64,000 bases of DNA from Nostoc sp. T09 (GTDB taxonomy: Bacteria > Cyanobacteriota > Cyanobacteriia > Cyanobacteriales > Nostocaceae). The stretch spans positions 1 through 64,000 of the forward strand of contig NZ_MTAV01000047.1 of assembly GCF_002154695.1 (NCBI RefSeq). Direction: 5' to 3'. Positions 57,583 to 64,000 of the stretch are shown piece by piece. Numbering within the stretch: position 1 is the first letter of the stretch; every line of letters starts with the position of its first letter. The translations under genes and the position numbers were made by a program. Under the pieces are notes generated by a model. That model was not told where the DNA came from. It did not search any database and was given only the letters and a program-made list of their open reading frames with translations.

Positions 57583-57708
57583 TGGGTGGCGGGGCGGGAT
57601 TTGAACCCGCGACCTCTCGAACCCAAATCGATAACCCTAATTCGTCGGCCTTTGCAGGCAAGGGGTGAACAAGGATGTTTAGCGCTCTACCACTGAGCTA
57701 CCCGCCAC
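57583..57708 (-). ncRNA. tRNA-like Y-type RNA, copy 3 (Pro-like anticodon)
   Basis: A 126-nt RNA: acceptor GTGGCGGG/CCCGCCAC then CCA, D arm GCTC-AGTGGTA-GAGC, T arm GCGGG-TTCAAAT-CCCGC. Without the 50-nt insert after position 28 the anticodon stem is CTCGA/TCGAG around TTTGGGT (UGG). The insert has outer helix CCUUGUUC/GAAUUAGG and inner motif CUUGCCU-GCAA-AGGCCGAC. This is the cleanest copy and a good seed for modelling. Confidence 0.88.
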
Positions 57709-57779
57709 ATTAAAAGTTATGAGTTGTGAGCTATGAGTGCTGAGTTTGGAATTTTTAACTCAGTACTCAGTACTGATTT

Positions 57780-57909
57780 TGGTGTGGCGGGGCAGGATTT
57801 GAACCTACGACCTTCCCGATTATGAGTCGATAACCTTCATTCTTCGGCCTTTTCAGACAAGGGGTGAACAAAGATGTTTTTGGCGCTCTACCACTGAGCT
57901 ACCCGCCAC
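57780..57909 (-). ncRNA. tRNA-like Y-type RNA, copy 2 (Met-like anticodon)
   Basis: A 130-nt RNA: 8-bp acceptor GTGGCGGG/CCCGCCAC, A discriminator and CCA; normal D arm; T arm GTAGG-TTCAAAT-CCTGC. Removal of 52 nt leaves stem CCCGA/TCGGG around CTCATAA (CAU). The insert shows compensatory change in its outer helix (CUUUGUUC with GAAUGAAG where copy 6 has CCUUGUUC with GAAUGAGG) and the motif CUUGUCU-GAAA-AGGCCGAA. Confidence 0.88.
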
Positions 57910-57973
57910 ATTAAAAGTTATGAGTTATGAGTGCTGAGTGAAAAATTCAAAGCTTAGTACTAATTTTGGTGTT
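57910..57973. repeat. Heptamer-like repeat between RNA genes
   Basis: The spacer between copies 1 and 2 contains GTTATGAGTTATGAGTGCTG-type units, also seen in the spacer at 57709-57779, the kind of short tandem repeat common in Nostoc spacers. Confidence 0.6.
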
Positions 57974-58107
57974 TGGTGTAGCGAAGCAGGATTTTCACCT
58001 GCATCTCCAGAAATGGATCAAGGGTGTTTAAGTTATTTGCGATAACCCTCGATATTGTCGGCCCTTACGGGCAAGGTGGGCGCTCTGGTATTTGAGCTAT
58101 CCGCTAC
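57974..58107 (-). ncRNA. tRNA-like Y-type RNA, copy 1 (module permuted)
   Basis: First RNA after the promoter, 134 nt. Acceptor GTAGCGGA/TTCGCTAC with A and CCA, D arm GCTC...GAGC. The T-loop is TGAAAAT, lacking the TTC needed in a true tRNA, and the D-loop lacks GG. The Ro-type hairpin CUUGCCC-GUAA-GGGCCGAC comes first, and the outer helix follows it as UCGAGGGU...ACCCUUGA, reversed in order compared with the other copies, where the outer strands flank the hairpin. It is the least tRNA-like copy. Confidence 0.82.
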
Positions 58108-58149
58108 AGAAGAAAGCTTACTCCTTTTGGAACATCGGCTTGTATTATT

Positions 58150-58178
58150 AATGTAGTATGCGTGTTACTAGATGTCAA
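58150..58178 (-). promoter_or_regulatory. Sigma-70-type promoter of the RNA array and rsr
   Basis: On the minus strand TTGACA (58178-58173), 17 bases, then TACATT (58155-58150). Transcription would start about 35-40 bases before the first tRNA-like RNA. No terminator is seen between the array and rsr, so this promoter could drive all seven genes. Confidence 0.75.
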
Positions 58179-58542
58179 GTATTTAGGAAGCTGAGTTTGA
58201 CATTAATTGTCTCAGTCAAAAAAACTATCTACAACTACTGGAGCGTCACTGCGCTATCGCTATCACTCCACTTAAATAAAGAAGTATATATAATTACTAA
58301 AAATTTTACTTTTGCCAGACTGGCATAATTAGCACAAGCTGTTTTTTTGGCAAAAATCTTGATTTAAAAGAATTACAGGCTGAATAATTTGCCAATACTT
58401 CAGGTAGCTTACAGTGCATAAAAATTATTAATGTTATATTTTTCCAACAAATTTGCCGTAACTTTGCCAAAAGATACAAAAAAATGTCACAATTTTTGCC
58501 AAGATAATAATTATTTCTTTTCTAACAATTCACTTGGCAGCA
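58179..58542. other. Divergent intergenic region
   Basis: No gene is recognised. It is AT-rich, with repeated TTTTGCCA/TTTGCCA words (for example near 58312, 58347, 58389, 58464 and 58494) that recur upstream of, and once after, the following gene; they may be binding sites. Confidence 0.4.
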
Positions 58543-59280
58543 ATGAGCATGAGTGAAAAGACACTAGAAGGCAGCGGGAAGGCTTTTCTCGTTCTGCTTT
58601 TGCCAATCTCGTTTTTGATTATTTTCCTTGTTTCCACTTGGAAATTTTTGCTGGCTTTAATACTGCTGCTTATTGGTTTCAATGTTTGGCAGTGGCATCA
58701 ATGGCAACAGTGGTGTCAGCAAGTTAATCCTATTTTCCATCGACTGCTTCAGGACACTCAGGGCAGAGTGACACCGATGGACTTGGCAATCAAGGGTAAT
58801 TTTTCTGGAACAATAGCCAAACGCTACCTAGATACTAAAGCCAGCGAATTTGGTGCCAGTATTCTGAATTCTGAAGATGGCGGTCCAGTTTATTACTTTA
58901 TCAATGCCACCATTTTGGGAAGCATACTCGAAAGTAGTGAGCCTGCTAAGGAACTTCCTTCTCAATCAGTTGCCCAAGCTGCTCCTATACTACTGGCACC
59001 AACGCTAGCACAGCCCCAGCCTGAAGAAACAGACGCTGAATTATTGCCTCCAGCAACTCATGAAGAAGTCAAAATACCTTTGGAAAAACAATTAGTTTTT
59101 GGCTCACTGATTCAATCAGAACTTGCTAAAAGGCTCAATGTTTATTCCAGTACGGTATATAAACGGCGAAATGACCCTGACTTTCCTGAATGGAGCCGCA
59201 GTCGCGATCCAGATGGTATTGCCTGGTCATTCTCTCGAAAATCTAAGGAGTTTTTCCCCTTAGACGAAGATAAAAGTTAA
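58543..59280 (+). CDS. Cyanobacterial membrane protein with helix-turn-helix-like C-terminus
   Basis: The frame opens at a TTG (58534), but the ATG at 58543 or 58549 is the likely start. Two hydrophobic helices (FLVLLLPISFLIIFLVSTWKF and LALILLLIGFNVW) are followed by a soluble region with RVTPMDLAIKGNFSGTIAKRYLD, which looks like a winged-helix, a Pro-rich linker, and a C-terminal SELAKRLNVYSSTVYKRRND segment that resembles a helix-turn-helix. A membrane-tethered DNA-binding protein is possible. I do not recognise a named family. It is divergent from the RNA array. Confidence 0.7.
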   Translation: MSMSEKTLEGSGKAFLVLLLPISFLIIFLVSTWKFLLALILLLIGFNVWQWHQWQQWCQQVNPIFHRLLQDTQGRVTPMDLAIKGNFSGTIAKRYLDTKASEFGASILNSEDGGPVYYFINATILGSILESSEPAKELPSQSVAQAAPILLAPTLAQPQPEETDAELLPPATHEEVKIPLEKQLVFGSLIQSELAKRLNVYSSTVYKRRNDPDFPEWSRSRDPDGIAWSFSRKSKEFFPLDEDKS

Positions 59281-59460
59281 AACTAGAAACTTGATTTTCC
59301 TGGCTTTTTGCCAAGGAAAAAATATCAACAATCAGTCGACAGTGAACAGTGAGGAGTTTTTCAGATGGGATTTAAATTAGCCCATTTCTGGAATTCGTAA
59401 GTTTGAGTTGAGGTCTAAATCCCAACTCAAACTTTGAGAACTAATAATTATTAAATGGTT

Positions 59461-60603
59461 TTAATTTTTAGCTTTTGCTGCTAAACCTACAGCTGCATTG
59501 ATGGAAGTTAATCCGCTTTCTTCTAACTTAGAAAGTAAACCTGTGAGAATGCGGCTTACCATCATAGGTCCTTCGTAAATCCAGCCTGTATAGACTTGAA
59601 TCAGGCTAGCACCAGCAGTAATTTTTTCCCAGGCATCTTCTGGGGTAAAGATGCCACCAACGCCAATAATCGGCAATTGCCCTTGGGTTTGCTGCCAAAT
59701 AAAACGAATTACTTCAGTAGAACGATCGCGTAATGGTGCGCCGCTAATTCCACCAGCTTCTTCTTGCACAGTTTTGCCTGTTTTTGCAATCACCTGAGTT
59801 TTCAGCAAATCACGGCGAATAGTGGTGTTAGTAGCAATTAACCCCGTAATTTGGTAGGTATTGGCTAAAGCAATAATATCAGCGATCGCTTCCCATTCTA
59901 AATCAGGTGCTATCTTGACAAAAATCGGCTTTTGTGATTTATTATCTTGTTGCAATAAATCTAAGATAGAGCCGAGCATGGCTGCATCTTGGAGCGATCG
60001 CAACCCTGGCGTATTAGGGGAAGACACATTAACTACAAAATAGTCTCCCCAATCTTTAAGTAAACGAAAACTATTGAGGTAATCGTTTGCAGATGCTTCT
60101 AAAGGGGTTACTTTAGACTTGCCTAAATTTATACCTATAGGTATTCGCTGGTTTAATTCTTGTTTCCCTTGCGCCAATCGTGCTGCCAATGCTGCTGCAC
60201 CGCTATTATTGAAGCCCATGCGGTTGAGGGCAGCTTTATCTAACGGCAAACGAAACAAGCGAGGGCGGGGATTTCCTGGCTGGGGAATAAATGTCACTGT
60301 TCCCAGTTCTGCAAAGCCAAAACCAAGGCTTGACCAGATCTGGGAGGCAATGCCATCCTTATCAAACCCAGCTGCTAAACCTAGAGGGTTAGGAAAGTTT
60401 AGCCCAAACAGATTTTGTTCTAAACGGGGGTCGTATAAGCATAATGACTGCTTAAGGAGGCCATTAACCCATCTAGCAGGTGGGCGATCGCTTCTTTGGG
60501 AGAGCCAGCCAAGAGTGTTAATCGTCTTTTGGTGTAACCACTCTGGATCTGTTTTGAGCAGATTAAACAACAGTGGACTAATTGCTATTTGATAGATATC
60601 CAT
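59461..60603 (-). CDS. pyrD: Dihydroorotate dehydrogenase (quinone), class 2
   Basis: Membrane-associated flavoenzyme of pyrimidine synthesis, passing electrons to quinone. The N-terminal amphipathic region ([22 protein letters not shown]) is the class 2 membrane-binding part. FMN-barrel motifs follow: [26 protein letters not shown], the catalytic Ser in [17 protein letters not shown] and [12 protein letters not shown]. The frame extends to 60642, but the ATG at 60603 begins with the conserved region, giving 380 residues. Monocistronic. Confidence 0.96.
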   Translation of the reverse strand: MDIYQIAISPLLFNLLKTDPEWLHQKTINTLGWLSQRSDRPPARWVNGLLKQSLCLYDPRLEQNLFGLNFPNPLGLAAGFDKDGIASQIWSSLGFGFAELGTVTFIPQPGNPRPRLFRLPLDKAALNRMGFNNSGAAALAARLAQGKQELNQRIPIGINLGKSKVTPLEASANDYLNSFRLLKDWGDYFVVNVSSPNTPGLRSLQDAAMLGSILDLLQQDNKSQKPIFVKIAPDLEWEAIADIIALANTYQITGLIATNTTIRRDLLKTQVIAKTGKTVQEEAGGISGAPLRDRSTEVIRFIWQQTQGQLPIIGVGGIFTPEDAWEKITAGASLIQVYTGWIYEGPMMVSRILTGLLSKLEESGLTSINAAVGLAAKAKN

Positions 60604-60713
60604 TCCAATCACAGTTGCCATAGGGCATTGGGCATGGGGCATTGGGCATTAATTATTTCACCGCGTCCCCGCGTTCCCTGTCTCCTTGTCCATCTTACTC
60701 ATCTTTTTATTCT

Positions 60714-60748
60714 GCCCTCTGCCTTCTGCCTTCTGCCTTCTGCCTTAT
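60714..60748. repeat. Short tandem repeat (TGCCTTC)
   Basis: Four or five near-perfect tandem units of the heptamer CTGCCTT in a pyrimidine-rich run upstream of the GAF protein gene. Confidence 0.8.
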
Positions 60749-60818
60749 TTTTAGATGCTAATTTTAAACGCAACTTATTATCAGGGTGCTTTTCTGGGCA
60801 TCTTATATATTACAAGTT

Positions 60819-63713
60819 ATGTTGACTAATAATCAGATGGGACCGCCAGAAAAACCAATAGCTGCTGAAAAACAGATAATTTCCTTGGGGCGTGTCCTCC
60901 AGAAACTCAGGGAAGAGGATAATGTTGAAGTTTTAATTGAAACTACTATTGCTTACATTAAAGAGCAGTTTGACTACCAACTAATTTGGATTGCTCTTTA
61001 CGATCGCCTGAATCATACATTGTATGGCAAAGGCGGCATGACGCCTACTAAAGACCCTAATTTCTTACAGCAGCGCTTAGTTCTCAGTTCAGGAGATTTA
61101 TTAGAACAAGTCGTAATTGAACAGCGTCCCTTAGGTGTAGCCGATTTAAGAGATGAACACCGCGCTGATACATTACAGGAAGTAGCGAAAAAATTCCAAA
61201 TCCAAGGAACGATTGTTTTACCGATTCGCTATCGAGACCGCTGTTTGGGTTTGGTATTACTAGGTTCGCAAAGCTGGGGCTATTTACTAGCTGGAGACGC
61301 AAAAGCAAGGCTATTAATGGTTTTAGCCGAACTGGGGGCAGTACTTTATCAACATGAGATAGATTTGCAGCAAAAGCAAACCAAGCGGATTGAGGAGCCT
61401 TTGTTGCGATTGTTAGAAAATTTACGCTCCCTAAGTAATTTAGATAAAAAACTAGAAGCCGTAGTAGAAGCAACTCATCAATTTGTTTCCCCATCTCGAA
61501 CAAATATTTACTGGTTTGAACGAGAAGGGCGCTACTTTTGGTGTCGGATGAGCAATCAGCTGCTCAACCTCGGTCGCAACTCTGGTCCCCAGCAACCAGC
61601 AGTAGGAATTTCTGTGCAGGACTTGAGTGAATTTTATTACGCTTTGGTAGTCAATCAAGTTGTCTCGATTGGTGAGTCACGTAGTTCTCTCAATAGCCAT
61701 GTTACAGGCAAGCTACTCCAACGCCTGCGGGTGCGATCGCTGTTGGCAGCTCCCATCATCTGTCAAAAGGAATTGCTGGGTTTTCTGGCAGTAGAAGGCA
61801 ATCAACCTCGCATCTGGACAGATACAGACAAAAATTTCGTCCAAGGTGCGGCTGGGTTAATCTCTTTGGTTGCCCCCACTGATAACATGGAAAGTACCAT
61901 CAAACAAATTCAAGCGGATGCCCAGTTAACTAGTCAAGTTGCCCAAGCTATCTATAGTGAGCATGACCTTCAAGAAGTACTACGTATCTGTGCTCAGAGA
62001 GTTTTAGATCGACTTGGTACCACCCGCTTTTTATTGTTGCGTTATGACCCTGACCAAAATCATTATCAAATTCTGCACCAAAGCCAACTCCAGAATCGCC
62101 GACCTTTGACATTTACACTCAATGCTCTCAAAGATTTAGATAGACAGCTTTTGCAGCGTGTCACTGAGGCAGTGGAGATTGAGAATTTAGATGAAGATCT
62201 GCGATTTTTTAATTGGCGGCCATTTTTTATCGAAAATGGTGTGCATTCTCTACTAGTTTGCAACTGTGCTCAGGGTAATTCCCCAATAGCCCTTGTCGTC
62301 ATTGCTCATGAAACGCACCGCTGTTGGACGACTTTAGAAAAGGAACTGCTATGGGTTGTCAGCCAACAAGTTGGTGTAATTGTTCGTCAGTGGCAACTGC
62401 AAGGCAATAACGAGCAGCAAAAAACAATCTTACACAGCCTACAACAATGCTTGCGTATCTTGGCACAAACCCAGAGTAAAACAACAGATACAGAAGAACA
62501 TCATCTAGAACGCACCGCACTGCAACAAATAGCATCTGTTCTGGGTTGTCCTTTAGCATTAATGCTATCTTGGGCACCTGGCCAGAATCAGGCAGAAATT
62601 ATCCCAGGAGTCATTACTAATAAGGGATTTGAGATTGTTGCTAATACATCGATCTCTGTTCAGACTGAAGTTCTCATCCAATGGGCACTTGCCCAAGAAG
62701 GTTACCTCAGCCTCAGAGTAGATGATTTGCCTCCAGAAACCAGAAATTGGTTGAATGGGTCGGATATTGGTCAAATTTTGGTGATGGTATTACGTACTTC
62801 CAATGCTTATCAACCCACAAGTGTGGTGTTATTTGCAGACCATCGAGAGCGTTATTGGTCGGAGCAAAGCCTCAGTGCGGCTGAAACTCTTGTTTGTCAA
62901 TTAGCTTGGTTGCATCGTCAAAAGCAAATTACCCAACTTCTAGAGTTGGCAACCGAGGACTTACGACAACTCAATTGGTACAAGCATCGTCGTCTAGAAG
63001 AAATTCACAGAGCAGCAACGCCGTTACTCTCTCAGATTCATGATTCGGGCATTTCTGCCCAGGAAATACGAGAAACACGCCCCCAACCACTAATGCGGCA
63101 GTTAGAGCACGCAACAGCCTCGATCGCAGAACTGCTCAAATATGAGCAATGGCAGTTACACATAAAATCGGAAACTATACCTGTAGCCAGTTTGCTGAAG
63201 CGAGCCATCGAAAAAGTGGACAATTTACTTAAACAACATAAGCTATGGGTAGGTGTGCATGGCTTAGGACAGTCTGTTGTAACTCAGGAGTCACCAAAAA
63301 ATTCTGCGGATCTTAAAGGTACTCAAACTTTAGGAAATCAATCCTCAATGGCGATCGTCGGTGACAGTAGAAAAATTGAACTAGTGCTTCAGGAATTATT
63401 GGTTGTAGCCTGTCAACGTTCTCAGCCTGGAGGCAGAATTGATATCTGGTGTCGTCGCTTAGATGAGGGAATGTTAGATATTTCGATTACAGACAGTGGC
63501 CCTATAGAAGCGCTGCTACTAGAAGAGCTAAATCAAGATCAACCCAAGGATTTGCTTGCTGTCTCTAGCCTAGATCAACCACCAGGTTTGCACCTTTTAA
63601 TCTGCAAAAATCTCATGCGACAAATGCAAGGCGAATTGCATTTCTATCAGTTACCAGATAATCGAGTAGTCAGCCGATTACTGCTACTGTTAGCTACACA
63701 TATTTCACAGTAA
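60819..63713 (+). CDS. GAF-rich sensor histidine kinase-like protein
   Basis: A frame is open from 60786, but the ATG at 60819 (MLTNNQMGPPEKP) is the likely start (964 residues). Four GAF-like domains occupy most of the chain (about residues 30-200, 210-365, 390-540 and 560-720): IEQRPLGVADLRDEHR, LLAAPIICQKELLGFLAVEG and similar blocks. A helical dimerisation region follows (about 740-820), then a degenerate HATPase (VGDSRKIELVLQELLVVA, ISITDSGPI). The phospho-acceptor His region is not clear: HRAATPLLSQI is the best candidate, so kinase activity is uncertain. No chromophore-binding Cys is obvious. Confidence 0.85.
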   Translation: MLTNNQMGPPEKPIAAEKQIISLGRVLQKLREEDNVEVLIETTIAYIKEQFDYQLIWIALYDRLNHTLYGKGGMTPTKDPNFLQQRLVLSSGDLLEQVVIEQRPLGVADLRDEHRADTLQEVAKKFQIQGTIVLPIRYRDRCLGLVLLGSQSWGYLLAGDAKARLLMVLAELGAVLYQHEIDLQQKQTKRIEEPLLRLLENLRSLSNLDKKLEAVVEATHQFVSPSRTNIYWFEREGRYFWCRMSNQLLNLGRNSGPQQPAVGISVQDLSEFYYALVVNQVVSIGESRSSLNSHVTGKLLQRLRVRSLLAAPIICQKELLGFLAVEGNQPRIWTDTDKNFVQGAAGLISLVAPTDNMESTIKQIQADAQLTSQVAQAIYSEHDLQEVLRICAQRVLDRLGTTRFLLLRYDPDQNHYQILHQSQLQNRRPLTFTLNALKDLDRQLLQRVTEAVEIENLDEDLRFFNWRPFFIENGVHSLLVCNCAQGNSPIALVVIAHETHRCWTTLEKELLWVVSQQVGVIVRQWQLQGNNEQQKTILHSLQQCLRILAQTQSKTTDTEEHHLERTALQQIASVLGCPLALMLSWAPGQNQAEIIPGVITNKGFEIVANTSISVQTEVLIQWALAQEGYLSLRVDDLPPETRNWLNGSDIGQILVMVLRTSNAYQPTSVVLFADHRERYWSEQSLSAAETLVCQLAWLHRQKQITQLLELATEDLRQLNWYKHRRLEEIHRAATPLLSQIHDSGISAQEIRETRPQPLMRQLEHATASIAELLKYEQWQLHIKSETIPVASLLKRAIEKVDNLLKQHKLWVGVHGLGQSVVTQESPKNSADLKGTQTLGNQSSMAIVGDSRKIELVLQELLVVACQRSQPGGRIDIWCRRLDEGMLDISITDSGPIEALLLEELNQDQPKDLLAVSSLDQPPGLHLLICKNLMRQMQGELHFYQLPDNRVVSRLLLLLATHISQ

Positions 63714-63923
63714 TTTTTAGTCTTTGCCTTCCTACGCAATTCCGCCTGCTTGAACTCAGTAATTACCATTACATAGCTAAGTTTTTAGCATTACATAAAT
63801 TTTTAGCATATGTTGTGAGGGGTATAACCCATAAATTTGCGGGCTGATTGCAGGTAGCAAATGCCTGTAGCGATTGATAATTGTCTTGGCTTGAATTACT
63901 GATAATGCTGCTACAATCTTGCT

Positions 63924-64000
63924 CTAAATAGGTCTCGCCGCCTGAGCTTGAGTCCAAATAGCAGTGAACATTTCTAAAATACTCGCTAAGTTAACCTGGA
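63924..64000 (-). CDS. 3' end of an unidentified gene (runs off the window)
   Basis: The minus-strand frame entering from the right edge reads QVNLASILEMFTAIWTQAQAA and ends RPI, stop at 63924-63926. It has coding-like composition and helix-forming character, unlike the competing frames. Only about 25 residues are visible, so no family is proposed. Confidence 0.45.
   Translation of the reverse strand, partial: QVNLASILEMFTAIWTQAQAARPI

Noticed and set aside
57043-58107. Group I introns in tRNA genes
   Set aside because: The inserts are about 50 nt, lack P, Q, R and S elements, and sit in the 5' strand of the anticodon stem and not in the loop.
57043-58107. CRISPR array
   Set aside because: Similar units of 126-151 nt are irregularly spaced, contain tRNA arms and lack direct-repeat/spacer structure or cas genes.
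63769-63957. 62-residue minus-strand frame at the right end
   Set aside because: It overlaps, in another frame, the more coding-like 3' end of a gene that enters from beyond 64000.

Overview
The window is chromosomal DNA of a cyanobacterium, most likely a filamentous Nostocales species (Nostoc/Calothrix-like). This rests on the very frequent GCGATCGC (HIP1) octamers, photosynthesis and carbon-concentration genes (a Psb28 paralogue, an SbtA bicarbonate transporter), several Pkn2-type Ser/Thr kinases and multi-domain hybrid histidine kinases, a group II intron, and abundant short interspersed and MITE-like repeats with decayed genes between housekeeping genes.

Layout. 0-9 kb: hybrid histidine kinase, aspS, a Uma2-family pseudogene with two nonsense codons, SAM hydroxide adenosyltransferase, SH3-domain protein. 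9-20 kb: membrane protein plus YdcF-like pair, SGNH hydrolase, dprA, Ser/Thr kinase, Psb28-2, a beta-lactamase-like serine hydrolase, trmJ-type methyltransferase, and a protein that resembles the non-catalytic part of Mrr-type nucleases. 20-28 kb: penicillin-acylase-family enzyme, lipoprotein, methyltransferase, tyrosine phosphatase, a remnant of a fluorescence-recovery-protein-like gene, then a compact inorganic-carbon operon (sbtA, PII-like gene, Tat-exported beta-carbonic anhydrase). 28-40 kb: NACHT NTPase with a small partner, a MITE, secA, a 2.5-kb group II intron upstream of secA, diheme cytochrome, a CHAT-protease pseudogene, MoxR ATPase, ribF. 40-55 kb: MBL hydrolase, surE, pheS, recQ, a GNAT pseudogene interrupted by a MITE with recognisable target duplication, leuA, NYN protein, CHASE2-kinase, and a hybrid histidine kinase with an intact ethylene-receptor-type sensor domain.

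The most striking region is 55.4-58.2 kb. A Ro60/Rsr (TROVE + vWA) gene is preceded on the same strand by a strong promoter and six tandem tRNA-like RNA genes. Each keeps tRNA acceptor, D and T arms, but carries an extra module of about 50 nt at the anticodon stem. The module has a GNRA-capped hairpin whose strands read UUG...CCGA, the same bulged-helix signature by which Ro binds Y RNAs, flanked by an outer helix with compensatory changes. One copy carries the module in permuted order, one is decayed, and a seventh minimal version of the hairpin lies in the rsr leader against the Shine-Dalgarno. I read this as an operon of tRNA/Y-RNA chimeras plus their Ro protein, possibly autoregulated. Bacterial YrlA RNAs are known to mimic tRNAs, but I do not recall a described array with this topology.

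The window ends with a GAF-rich sensor kinase, preceded by pyrD, and the 3' end of an unidentified minus-strand gene.
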